Origin: Poriferisodalis sp963663635
GTDB taxonomy: Bacteria; Actinomycetota; Acidimicrobiia; Acidimicrobiales; Poriferisodalaceae
Direction: 5' to 3'
Assembly (NCBI GenBank): GCA_963663635.2
Contig: CAXXMY010000006.1
Location: 248,001-312,000, forward strand
DNA length: 64,000 nt
Shown: piece after piece, positions 9,280 through 17,890 of the stretch
How the letters are laid out: each line of letters opens with the position of its first letter
Position numbering within the stretch: position 1 is the stretch's first letter
Translations under genes and position numbers: made by a program
The notes under the pieces: model-generated
The model's database searches: none
Told to the model about the DNA's origin: nothing
Seen by the model: the letters and a program-made list of their open reading frames with translations, nothing else

Positions 9280-9653
9280 GCGAATTCGAATTCGCCCCCA
9301 CCACCGCTTCGAGGGTTACCCGGGAGGCGATGCGCAGCTTCGTCGTCGGCGTGCGTGACGAAAACCCGGTGCACACCGATCCCGAGTTTGCGGCCAGGGC
9401 TGGTCTGCCTGACGTGGTGGTTCAGGCTTCGCACACGACCGCCATCGCGCTCGATGCGCTGGTCGCACAGTTCGGCGCCGATGCGATTCTGAATCTCGAC
9501 GTTCGGCTGCGCGGACCGGTTTTTCCTGGCGATGACCTGACGGTGTCGCCAGTGCGTTTCGGGGAGCACGATCAAGGCGTGGAGGTACGCAACCAGCGCG
9601 GTGAAGTCGTCGCTACGGGCATTGTCGTACTGCGCGACGGCCCCGACGAATAG
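9276..9653 (+). CDS. MaoC-like hydratase, catalytic subunit (HadB type)
   Basis: 125 residues, a single hot-dog MaoC domain. The hydratase motif is plain: VRDENPVHTD with Asp28 and His33 (D-x-N-P-x-H). The family adds or removes water at an enoyl thioester. The GTG start overlaps the stop of the preceding non-catalytic partner, which supports a 1:1 heterodimer. An enoyl-CoA hydratase follows after 9 bp, so two mechanistically different hydratases are made from the same message. Confidence 0.8.
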   Translation: MSEFEFAPTTASRVTREAMRSFVVGVRDENPVHTDPEFAARAGLPDVVVQASHTTAIALDALVAQFGADAILNLDVRLRGPVFPGDDLTVSPVRFGEHDQGVEVRNQRGEVVATGIVVLRDGPDE

Positions 9654-9662
9654 GGAGATCAG

Positions 9663-10451
9663 ATGAGCTACGAGCACCTACTGCTGGAAGACCGCGACGA
9701 CGTCCGGATCCTGACGCTGAACCGGCCGCAGAAGTTCAACTCCTGGAACGCCGCCATGCGAGCCGAAATGCGCGATGCGGTCGAACAGACAGCGATGGCG
9801 ACCGGCATCCGAGCGCTGATCATCACCGGCGCCGGCCGAGCGTTTTCAGCAGGCGAGGACGTGTCCGAAATGGGCGATCTGACCGAGATGGGCACTCGCG
9901 GCTTCCGGGCGGTTGCCCGCGGCATCCATTCAGTGTTCGACTTGATCGAAGCGCTTGAGGTCCCCGTGATCGCCGCGGTGAACGGTGTGGCCGCCGGTGG
10001 CGGGTTTGAGCTGGCCCTGTCGTGCGACTTCCGGGTCATCGCGGCCAACGCCCGTTTCGTCATGCCCGAGGCCAAGGTGGGGCTCATCCCAGGTTCAGGC
10101 GGCTGTTCTCGGCTGGTGCACTACGTCGGGCTCGGCCGCGCGAAGGAGCTGGTGATGCTGTCACGCAACGTCGGCGCCGACGATGCCAAGGCAATGGGGC
10201 TCGCCACCGAAATCGCCCCCGAAGGCGAAGCCTTGGCAGGGGCTTTGAAATTGGCCGAAGAACTCTCCGCCTTCGCCCCGCTCGCACTCGGCATGGCCAA
10301 GACCGTGCTCAACACCTGCACCGATGTCGATCACGAGACCGGCCGACGTCTCGAACGGCTAGGACAGAGCGTCCTCAAGACCACAGCCGACCACGCCGAG
10401 GGCGCCGCAGCGTTCCTCGAGCGCCGCGCCCCCGACTGGCAAGGCCGCTAG
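9663..10451 (+). CDS. Enoyl-CoA hydratase/isomerase (crotonase fold)
   Basis: 262 residues of the crotonase superfamily. It carries the oxyanion-hole segments TGAGRAFSAGEDVSEMG (about 55-71) and NGVAAGGGFELALSCD (about 103-118), and a glutamate in the PEAKVGLIPGSGG loop. The reaction is hydration or isomerisation of an enoyl-CoA. The family is broad (EchA, PaaF/PaaG, menaquinone DHNA synthase). It is the last gene of the plus-strand run starting at 2872, with AGATCAG just before the ATG as a modest ribosome site. Confidence 0.85.
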   Translation: MSYEHLLLEDRDDVRILTLNRPQKFNSWNAAMRAEMRDAVEQTAMATGIRALIITGAGRAFSAGEDVSEMGDLTEMGTRGFRAVARGIHSVFDLIEALEVPVIAAVNGVAAGGGFELALSCDFRVIAANARFVMPEAKVGLIPGSGGCSRLVHYVGLGRAKELVMLSRNVGADDAKAMGLATEIAPEGEALAGALKLAEELSAFAPLALGMAKTVLNTCTDVDHETGRRLERLGQSVLKTTADHAEGAAAFLERRAPDWQGR

Positions 10452-10553
10452 CAAAGTGCTGGAAGAATCAGTTTCAAACGCATTGTCAACCCTCTGACCT
10501 GCGGTTGTACCCAAGCGGCAGGCGTATTCGACGCCCCGCGAGCGGCTTGGCGG

Positions 10554-12199
10554 CTATTCGCGTTGGCTGCCGTATGTGAGAGCGAAGTTGGTTGATCCGG
10601 TTCGCTGGAGGCGGCCTGCGCTGTCGTGGAGTTCGTGGTGGCAGCGATAGCACAGCAGGGCGAGATTTTCGATGTCGGTGCGGCCGCGCGCGGGGGCTTG
10701 CCAACCGATGATGTGGTGGCCTTCGCACCAGGAAGGCGCGGCGCGGCACAGCACGCAGCCTCGGTCGCGTGCGACCAGTGCGCGCCATTGGGCATCGGTA
10801 ATGGTGCGGACTTTGCGGCCGTGCCACAGCGGCTGGCCGTTCCCGTCGAAGATCATGCCGAAGATGTCTGTTCCGCAGGCGAGGCGTTCGAGCACGCGGG
10901 CGGGGATGGGGCCGGTGCCGGGAATCTCGCAGTCGGCCCATTCCTCGCCGAGCACGGCGCGGGTGTCCGCGACGATGATCAGCTGGTTGCGTCGCCGCAG
11001 TCCAGCGATGTCTGGCGGTTTGGCGCTGCCGGTGGACTGGCCGGATCGACCCCGGACGCAGAAGTGCCGGATCGGCGAGGTTGGGACGATCGCGCATGCG
11101 CGATGGCCGCAGCGTCGGTCTTGCTGTCAACAGGCAACGGGACGGCTGCCTGCAAGCCGGCGAGGTCGATGCCAGCAGGCAGCGGCACGGCTGCCTGCAA
11201 GCCGGCGAGGTCGATGCCAGCAGGCAGCGGCACGGCTGCCTGCAAGCCGGCGAGATCGATGCCCACAGGCAGTGCGGCGAGGTGCTCGGATGCAAGCGGC
11301 GGCAGCGGCTCGGGCCGCGGAGTTCCCCAATGCTCGGCACAGAACACTTCGTCACGCTGGTCGACCTCGTCGTACCATCGCTGGGCTGCGCGGCGCTCGT
11401 CGGTGCCGACCAGCGCAGCAAGCGCATCGGCCCGGCATTGGGTGTAGGTACGCGGCTCAGGCGCGTCGGGACGCGTGTCTGCTCGGTCGGCCTCGGCGAA
11501 ACGCTTCGCCACGTCGTCGACGATCGCCTTGAACGCAGCACCGGTCGCAGGGTCCATCAAAGCGGTCGCCTTGATCAGGCCCTCAGCGGTCTGGCTGATG
11601 CTCAGGCTGCGCAACGCCCGCTGACGACGGTATTCCTCTGTCGGGGTCAGCCCGGCGCGCAGCTCGCGCACCCAGTCATTGGCAGCACGGCGCGTGCCCT
11701 CCACGTTCGCCGCTGAGGCGATGTCCAACAGCCGCGACGCGTCGTTCACCGCACCTGCGCCAGCCAGACCCGCGGCGTTCGCCAGTACATCAGCGTGCTC
11801 AGCAGTGATGCGTCCCTTGTCGAGCGCCGACGAGACATTGGGCATCTGCGCCAGCACCGCGGCACGACCAGCAACACGCTTGGCCGCAGCCCCAGAACAA
11901 CCCGACAGTCGCCGCAGCACCGCAGCCGACCCGTCCCCGAAATCGTCCAGACGGTCGATCTCGGCTGCGAACCGCGCCTCGCACGCATCCAACGCCGCAC
12001 GTACGCCCACCACCTCACGTAGACAAGTCTCCAAGTCGTCACGCGACAGCCCCAAAGCTCCCGCCGAACGGATCGCCTCAGCAGCCTCGCCTAACAATTC
12101 CGCCGGACCCAAGTGCACGCCTGAGGCGTCCAGATCGGCCGGCGTCTCGAACGGCATGACGCCAGGCCATCGCGCACCTCCATCATCGAGGTGTTGCAT
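10554..12199 (-). pseudogene. DUF222/13E12-family HNH endonuclease gene split by a frameshift
   Basis: The N-terminal 406-residue frame (12199-10979) is a DUF222 domain followed by a repetitive linker. It then stops, and the C-terminal part continues in another frame with the family tail: VADTRAVLGEEWADCEIPGT, a GPIPARVLERLACG motif, and an HNH nuclease core (CVLC, EGHHIIGW, CYRCHHELH). These two parts normally form one polypeptide. The nuclease frame is open back to a TGA near 11126, so the indel lies between about 10982 and 11126. Such multicopy genes are common in actinobacteria, often with uncertain function. It is either a decayed copy or an assembly indel. Confidence 0.82.
11142..11276. 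repeat. Three 45-bp tandem repeats in the DUF222 linker, each with inverted arms
   Basis: Units begin at 11142, 11187 and 11232. The first two are near-identical and the third has a few changes. Read on the minus strand each encodes 15 residues (AGIDLAGLQAAVPLP). Each unit contains the 9-bp inverted arms GCTGCCTGC and GCAGGCAGC separated by about 21 bases, so the array can fold as three hairpins. The period is a multiple of three, so copy-number changes would keep the frame. Confidence 0.9.
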
Positions 12200-12244
12200 C
12201 GACCACTTGAATCCACCCTGACTTCCTCAGTCAAGGAGTGAGCA

Positions 12245-12805
12245 GTGGAGCCGGAGTCCCGATCTGGGCCCCGAACAACGTTCAAGCACCGATCGAACGG
12301 CGACATCGTTGTCACCGAATCGGTCGGTTCGGGCCTTCGCAAGTTCGTAGGCATTGCGGTCGGCATCGGCGCAGTTCTCAGCGCGACATTCGTTTCGTCG
12401 TGGACAACGTCCATCTTCAACCTCGACATCCCCCAATTCGTGCCGGCCGCCGCGTGGTTTGCGCTGTTTTCACTGGCGGTCCCATACTTCGTGCCGGCGT
12501 ATGCCGTCTTGCGTGTCAGTGCCGACTCGGTCACAGTTCGGCTCGGTCAGCGTCCCAAACAGGTCATCCCGATGGTGTCGATCCAATTCGCGGAATTGGT
12601 GCTGCGATCACCCGGATTTGATCTGGCTGTGCCAGACCCAGCCTCGGAGCACGACCGTGTGTATGGCCAGAGTTCTGGATATGCCGTGCGAATCCACTAC
12701 ATCGACGAGGATCTCAGTGTGCGGGGCCTCACCTTCGTGACCTCCGAGGCAAGGAGAGTCTTGGACGCTCTGAAACAGTGCGGCGCGCGCGTCGGTCGGA
12801 AGTAG
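12245..12805 (+). CDS. Hypothetical membrane protein
   Basis: 186 residues from a GTG start. Two hydrophobic segments (about 33-52 and 65-87) sit near the N-terminus, followed by a soluble region of about 100 residues rich in beta-strand-forming residues. This resembles the small PH-like-domain membrane proteins of actinobacteria, but no diagnostic motif is seen. It is followed after 14 bp by a YjbR-family gene with its own strong ribosome site. Function unknown. Confidence 0.6.
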   Translation: MEPESRSGPRTTFKHRSNGDIVVTESVGSGLRKFVGIAVGIGAVLSATFVSSWTTSIFNLDIPQFVPAAAWFALFSLAVPYFVPAYAVLRVSADSVTVRLGQRPKQVIPMVSIQFAELVLRSPGFDLAVPDPASEHDRVYGQSSGYAVRIHYIDEDLSVRGLTFVTSEARRVLDALKQCGARVGRK

Positions 12806-12819
12806 AGGAGGCGGGTCCC

Positions 12820-13188
12820 GTGGCGACGTTTGACGATGTGCGGCGGCTGGGGATGAACCTGCCGGAGGCCGTCGAGTCGACCTCGTATGGCACGCCGGCA
12901 CTGAAGGTCCGTAAGAAGCTGGTGTGCCGAATGTGGGGCGAACGCGAGCACAACCGCGACGACGTGCACGACACCGAAGTGCTGGTGCTGTTCTGCGGGC
13001 TGGACATGAAGCCCGTGCTCCTCGAGCACCATCCAGATGTGCTGTTCACGGTCTCGCACTACGACGGGTACGGCGCAGTGCTCGTGCGGATGGCCGACGT
13101 CGATCTCGACGATCTCGCCGATTGGATCGAGGAGAGCTACCGACACCGCGCCCCCCCGACCCTCAGACGCAAACTCGAAGCCGACTAG
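12820..13188 (+). CDS. MmcQ/YjbR family protein
   Basis: 122 residues from the GTG at 12820, chosen because AGAGGAGG (12804-12811) lies 8 bases upstream; a longer frame from 12778 would overlap the previous gene. The sequence matches the MmcQ/YjbR fold (double-wing DNA-binding-like): an N-terminal LPEAVESTSYGTPALKVRKK segment, then KPVLLEHHPDVLFTVSHYDG and a C-terminal WIEESYRHRAP. The family is widespread and of unknown biochemical role. No link to its neighbours is evident. Confidence 0.78.
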   Translation: MATFDDVRRLGMNLPEAVESTSYGTPALKVRKKLVCRMWGEREHNRDDVHDTEVLVLFCGLDMKPVLLEHHPDVLFTVSHYDGYGAVLVRMADVDLDDLADWIEESYRHRAPPTLRRKLEAD

Positions 13189-13315
13189 CGCAGCTCGCAG
13201 CGTGCCCGGCGTTGCGCTCATGGCCTGCGAGGCTGAGATGGCGAAGTTCGGCGTTGCTGGGCCGATGGCGTCGTCAAGGTGACCGATCTGCTTGCCGCGC
13301 ACCACACTGGTGGCC

Positions 13316-14989
13316 ATGGACAACGCGATGACGCTGGAGGCCAGCGCGAATCAGCCGCCGCCGCTTGATCCGTACGACCTCGTCGCGACCGATCCGGTGC
13401 TCGGAGCCGCAATGGAACGCGAGGGTGCCCAGCGCTCCGCGATGGCCTCATTCGGCAAGGCGGTGGGCAGCGAAGAGGTGTTCGAGTGGGGCAGGCTGGC
13501 CAACCGGCACTCGCCAGAGCTGGCCACCCACGATCGCTTCGGCAACCGCATTGACGAGGTGCACTACCACCCGGCGTACCACTCGTTGCTGGACATGTCG
13601 GTTTCCGCCGGCATCCATTGCATGCGCCATGAGTCCCAGCCGGGCGACGGCGGTGCGGTCACCCGCAACGCACTGATGTATCTGATGAGCCAAGTCGAGG
13701 TCGGCCACGGCTGCCCAACCTCGATGACGTCGGCAGCGCTCGGCGCACTTGCGCATCAGCCCGAGCTCGACGCCACATGGCGGCCGCGCCTGGTAACGCG
13801 CAGCTACGACCCCCGCCTCGTCGAACCGTCAACCAAGACGGGCTGCCTCATCGGCATGGGCATGACCGAGCGGCAAGGTGGCTCTGACGTGCGGGCGAAC
13901 ACCACGGTCGCCGAGCCCGTCGCCGCGACCACCGCCGGTTTGGAGGGCGCCCACGTGCTGATGGGCCACAAATGGTTCACGTCGGCTCCGATGTGCGATG
14001 CCTTCTTGGTGCTGGCCCAATCGCCCAAGGGGCTGTCGTGCTTTCTGGTGCCCCGCGTGCTGCCCGATGGACAGCGCAACGGGCTGCGGTTCATGCGTCT
14101 CAAGGACAAGCTCGGCAACCGGTCCAACGCATCGGGCGAGCTGGAGTTCGAGGATGCGCTGGCGCAGATGGTGGGCCCCGAGGGGCGTGGCGTGCCCACG
14201 ATCATCGACATGGTGAATGCCACCCGGGTTGACGTCGCCATCTGGGCTGTGTCGCTGATGCGCCAGTCGGTGGCCCAAGCGGGCTGGCACGTGGCACATC
14301 ACAGCGCGTTCGGGGCGAAGCTGATCGACAAGCCACTGATGGTGAACGTGCTCGCGGACATGGAGCTCGATTTCGAGGCGGCCACGCTGATGATGGCGCA
14401 GATGTCCGGTGCTTTCGATCGTGCATCGACGGATCCCGACGAGGCTGCCTTCTCGCGGCTGGCGACCGCCGTGGGCAAGTACTGGCTCACGAAGCGCTCG
14501 AGCCCTGTTGTGCGTGAAGCGTTGGAGTGCGTGGGCGGCAACGGCTACGTGGAAGAGTCGATCCTGCCCCGCCTGTATCGCGAGGCGCCTCTCAACGCGA
14601 TCTGGGAGGGCGCCGGCAACGTGATAGCGCTCGATGTGCTGCGGGCGATGGCCCGCTCACCCCACAGCGCCGAGGCCTTCGCAGACAGGCTGGACCGCGC
14701 CAGCGGCGCCGACCCCACGCTCGACCGTCATCTCACCGGCCTTCGCACTGCCATGCTCGGCGACGATGTCGGTGGCCCCGGCACCAAGCTCGAAGCCGGT
14801 GCACGCCGTCTCGTCGAGCAGATGGCGCAATGCTGGGCAGCGTCGCTGCTGGTGCAGCACGGCGATCCAGCGCTGGCTGACGCGTACGTGCAGTCCCGCC
14901 TCGCCGGCGACTGGGGCAGTGAGCTCGGCACCCTCAATCCCACGGCCGCCCTGCCCCACATAGCCGCCCGAACTGTGCCATCGGCCTGA
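13316..14989 (+). CDS. AidB-like acyl-CoA dehydrogenase
   Basis: 557 residues from the ATG at 13316 (a TTG 24 bases upstream is possible but unlikely). It is an acyl-CoA dehydrogenase superfamily flavoenzyme with the AidB-specific GMGMTERQGGSDVRANTT motif, an FTSAPMCDAFLVLAQ segment and the C-terminal ECVGGNGYVEESILPRLYRE block. Family knowledge: FAD-dependent, related to isovaleryl-CoA dehydrogenase. E. coli AidB binds DNA and is induced by alkylation, but many homologues are ordinary acyl-CoA oxidising enzymes. The gene stands alone, so either role is possible. Confidence 0.87.
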   Translation: MDNAMTLEASANQPPPLDPYDLVATDPVLGAAMEREGAQRSAMASFGKAVGSEEVFEWGRLANRHSPELATHDRFGNRIDEVHYHPAYHSLLDMSVSAGIHCMRHESQPGDGGAVTRNALMYLMSQVEVGHGCPTSMTSAALGALAHQPELDATWRPRLVTRSYDPRLVEPSTKTGCLIGMGMTERQGGSDVRANTTVAEPVAATTAGLEGAHVLMGHKWFTSAPMCDAFLVLAQSPKGLSCFLVPRVLPDGQRNGLRFMRLKDKLGNRSNASGELEFEDALAQMVGPEGRGVPTIIDMVNATRVDVAIWAVSLMRQSVAQAGWHVAHHSAFGAKLIDKPLMVNVLADMELDFEAATLMMAQMSGAFDRASTDPDEAAFSRLATAVGKYWLTKRSSPVVREALECVGGNGYVEESILPRLYREAPLNAIWEGAGNVIALDVLRAMARSPHSAEAFADRLDRASGADPTLDRHLTGLRTAMLGDDVGGPGTKLEAGARRLVEQMAQCWAASLLVQHGDPALADAYVQSRLAGDWGSELGTLNPTAALPHIAARTVPSA

Positions 14990-15085
14990 GGCCCGTTTCG
15001 ACGCTGGAGTCAGGCAATCCTGTGCCGCGGCGACGTGTGAGGACGTGCGGCCGCCGGCGCACGCAGCACGCGCACACCGCTTGGG

Positions 15086-15661
15086 CTACTCCGGCCCCCA
15101 GCGGGCGTCTCGCGCTGTGGGGGAGTCCTCGCCGCTCAGCGCCTTGGCTTGTGCGGCTTGGACCGCTGCCTCGATGACCATGCGCCCTCGATCGGGCAGC
15201 GCTCGGCCGCCGAGCACACCTTCGACGATGGCGAGCACTTCAGAGGCCGACGCTGCGCCGACCAGCTCGATGAGACGTACGAGATCGTCGAAGTCGGTGC
15301 GCCGACCCGCCATCGCTTTCATGGCCAGCAGATGCTCAGGGGATGCGGCAAGCACATGCAGTGCCGGATGGTCGAACACGACCCTCGCTGTTGTGTCGAG
15401 GGTCGTCGGCGCGTAGCTGACTGCTTGGCCGTTGAGCCATGTCGTGGGCCAGCCTCGCTCCCGGGCGACCTCCCGAACCACTTCGATCAGCGGTCCGCAT
15501 CCGTCCATGATCACGCTGTCGATGTCGTGGCTGACGCGTTCGGCGTCGTAAGCCAGGGCCATGGCCGCACCGCCGACGACGTAGATCCTCGCCACAGCGC
15601 CGCGCCGATGCAGGCGTTCGGCCACCTCGGCCAGAGCCTCGAGGAAGGCGCTGCGGTCCAT
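15086..15661 (-). CDS. Nucleotidyltransferase-fold protein (DUF6036-like)
   Basis: 191 residues if started at the ATG at 15661; an in-frame ATG at 15685, close to the upstream stop, is an alternative. It carries the nucleotidyltransferase signature VVGGAAMALAY followed by DIDSVI, i.e. the GG and DxD elements of the polymerase-beta fold. Proteins of this type are often the toxin or enzyme half of toxin-antitoxin or abortive-infection pairs (AbiEii/MenT-like). The gene directly upstream on the same strand ends within 30 bp and is probably its partner. Activity is inferred from motifs only. Confidence 0.72.
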   Translation of the reverse strand: MDRSAFLEALAEVAERLHRRGAVARIYVVGGAAMALAYDAERVSHDIDSVIMDGCGPLIEVVREVARERGWPTTWLNGQAVSYAPTTLDTTARVVFDHPALHVLAASPEHLLAMKAMAGRRTDFDDLVRLIELVGAASASEVLAIVEGVLGGRALPDRGRMVIEAAVQAAQAKALSGEDSPTARDARWGPE

Positions 15662-15686
15662 CACTGTTCGTGGGGGAGGTGGCATC

Positions 15687-16115
15687 TCAGACGACAAGCA
15701 GCTCGCGAGCGGGCAGGAAGACGCGGCGGGCCTCGAACGCCGCAGGGGAGTGGACGATGGCCTCGACGCGAAAGAAATCGAGATCGGGACCGGGAAACCA
15801 GAACTCGTCAAGAAATCGGGCTTCGTCGAACACCCATTCAGGAGCGGCGATGCCCTCATGCATACAGCGATGCTCCACATAGGCGGCCAAGAATGCGTCC
15901 CAGCGTCGATCAATCGGCCCCGGCTCGTCAGCCACGAGATCCTGCCGGGCGGCTGGCGATGTGTCCTCCCACACCAGCCCGAATTCATGGAGCACGACGC
16001 GCAATCGCATCCCGTCGTCACACCCACGAAGCCGCACGACGAAATCCCTCAGCAGCCGACCCACCGGCACCTCGTCGTTGGTAAGCGCCACCGTCTCGAC
16101 GGTACCGCCCCGCAT
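15687..16115 (-). CDS. Conserved hypothetical protein, partner of nucleotidyltransferase gene
   Basis: 142 residues from an ATG at 16115; a stop lies just upstream, so the start cannot be much earlier, and a GTG 8 codons in is an alternative. The protein is acidic and soluble with no signal peptide. I do not recognise a domain. It sits immediately before the nucleotidyltransferase gene in the same direction, and the spacing suggests an operon of two, as in type II or IV toxin-antitoxin arrangements. The partner role is inference from position. Confidence 0.6.
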   Translation of the reverse strand: MRGGTVETVALTNDEVPVGRLLRDFVVRLRGCDDGMRLRVVLHEFGLVWEDTSPAARQDLVADEPGPIDRRWDAFLAAYVEHRCMHEGIAAPEWVFDEARFLDEFWFPGPDLDFFRVEAIVHSPAAFEARRVFLPARELLVV

Positions 16116-16644
16116 CTGCTTGGGCGCGCCGCTGGGCTTCCGCTATAGCAGAGGAACGGGAGGTCATCCTGATACCCGCTGCTAGCGGCTGCTTTGCGCC
16201 GCTTCCCCTTGGCCTGCGGGCATGATCATGCCCACGAGCGCCAAGGTGAGCCCCATCCACTCGCAGCTCTACACCATCATGCTGGTCCTATAGCCAATCA
16301 CGCCGTAGCCCGGGATCGCGCGCGCGTGGCTCTGTCCCTCGCTCGGGTTCTCGCTTCGGTCCCACCTAGCGTTTATCGACACTGGCCCTCCCAGATCTCG
16401 TCGGCCCTGCCGTGAGAATGCCAACTCGTCCGCGAGACACGTCATCGAATCGGTGGCAGGACTCGAACCGCCTTCTCTCAGCCACTATGACAGCAACCTA
16501 GGTTTGTGGCCTCGCTGGGCACCCGAGGGCCGCTGCATGTCCTGCAGGCTCGATCAGCGTGAGTTGCCGGGGCGGGCACTGATATCCGCAGGTCAGTCTC
16601 ATTCTTCGAGGGCGATTCCCCTTCGGCTCCACAGAATGTCGATT
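16116..16644. other. Gene-free stretch with a tRNA-like fragment
   Basis: No convincing coding region. On the minus strand, bases 16474 to about 16450 read GGCGGTTCGAGTCCTGCCAC, which looks like a tRNA T-arm and 3' acceptor strand. No matching 5' acceptor, D-arm or foldable anticodon arm can be found, so it is not an intact tRNA gene. It could be a decayed tRNA or an attachment-site remnant; it lies about 170 bp before an IS630 element. Confidence 0.35.
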
Positions 16645-16646
16645 GC

Positions 16647-17888
16647 TAGTGCTGTGTCCGCAAACGTTCGTCGGGTTGGTGTCCGCGTGGCGGGGTGTGG
16701 TTTGTGGTTTGGTCGGGGGTATGAGTGAGCGTGTTCGGGTCCGTCGGTTGACCCATGAACAAGGCCAGGCGTTGCAGCGGATCGTGCGTCGCGGCGCCGG
16801 CAAGTCGCCGGGGTCTCATGTGCGATGGCGGCGTGGGGTGGTGATCCATGCGTCGGCGGGCGGGAACTTGGTGCCGGTGATCGCGCAGCTGGCGGCGACG
16901 TCGCCTGATCGGGTGCGCGAGATGATCCACAGGTTCAACGAGTCGCCGATGGCGTCGTCGGGTCCCTCAGTGGGCGGGTGGCCGTGGTCGCCGGATCACG
17001 ACTGACGATGATGCGTTCATCGTCGAGACGGCCCGCATCCGCCCAAAGCAAGCTGGCTCAGCCGTTCACGCGGTGGAGCGTCCGCAAGCTCGCGGCGTAT
17101 CTGGCCGACAACCCGACCCGGGTGATCCAGGTCGGCCGGCAGCGGCTGCACGAGATCCTCACCGAGTCAGGCATCACGTTCGGGCGCACCAGGACCTGGG
17201 CCGAGTCCAACGACGCGGACCGTGACGCGAAGCTGGACCGCGTCGAGCATGTGGCGGACAAGCACCCGGACCGGGTGTTCGCGTTCGACGAGTTCGGGCC
17301 GCTGGCCATTCGCCCGACCGGCGGGGCGTGCTGGGCGCCGCGGTCGCGTCCCCAGCGGCTGCGCGCGAACTACAACAAGCTCCACGGGGTGCGCCAGTTC
17401 CACGGCTGCTACAGCGTCGGCGACGACGAGCTGTGGGGCGTCGTGCGGCATCGCAAGTCCGCAGCCAACACCAAGGCGGCGCTCAAGACCATCCGCGCCC
17501 GCCGCCCCGACGGCGAGCCGGTCTATGTGATCTTGGACAACCTGTCCGCCCACAACCGCACCGACATTCGCAAATGGGCCAAGCGCAACAAACGTCGAGC
17601 TGTGCTTCACCCCCACCTACAGCTCATGGGCGAACCCCATCGAGGCGCACTTCGGGCCGCTGCGCGAGTTCGCGCCCGACAACTCCGACCACCCCAACCA
17701 CACCGTGCTCACCCGCGCTCTGCACGCCCACCTGCGCTGGCGCAACGCCAACAAACGCTCACCCGAACTGCTCGCAGCCCAACGACGCGAACGAGCCAGA
17801 ACCCGAGCCGAAAAACAACACCGCTGGGGCAGACCCACCAAAGCAGCCGCATGACCAAAGCGCGCAAACGTTTGCGGACACAGCACTA
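16647..17888 (+). mobile_element. IS630-family insertion sequence, degenerate
   Basis: Perfect 24-bp terminal inverted repeats lie at 16645-16668 and 17867-17890. IS630 elements insert at TA and duplicate it; the TA at 16647-16648 and at 17887-17888 fit as the target duplication, giving an element of about 1.24 kb. The transposase inside is broken by three frameshifts, so it can move only if transposase is supplied in trans. The perfect ends against a decayed gene are notable. Confidence 0.88.
16721..17854 (+). pseudogene. IS630-type transposase with three frameshifts
   Basis: Starts with an HTH region (MSERVRVRRLTHEQGQALQR). The first frame runs to about 16965, then continues one base later (WAGGRGRRITTDDDAFIVET), shifts again near 17049 (LAQPFTRWSVRKLAAYLADN), and again near 17592 (VELCFTPTYSSWANPIEAHF). 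The DDE catalytic parts are recognisable: FAFDEFGP, VYVILDNLSAHN, and the final Glu in SSWANPIEAHF. All three shifts are +1, so the final frame equals the first and the gene ends with a normal TGA. Three separate indels make translation of an active enzyme implausible. Confidence 0.88.
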
Positions 17889-17890
17889 GC

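Noticed and set aside
7500..9677. A 725-codon open frame on the minus strand opposite the oxygenase-MaoC genes
   Set aside because: Composition is Arg/His/Val-rich with no domain, and it mirrors the codon structure of strong genes on the plus strand; a high-GC antisense artefact.
10486..11541. A 351-codon minus-strand frame over the DUF222/HNH gene
   Set aside because: It is the third reading frame of the same region, Arg/Ser-rich; the DUF222 and HNH motifs are in the other two frames.
16445..16500. tRNA gene on the minus strand suggested by GGTTCGAGTCC
   Set aside because: The T-arm pairs imperfectly and no acceptor partner, D-arm or anticodon arm can be folded within 100 bases; kept only as a possible remnant.
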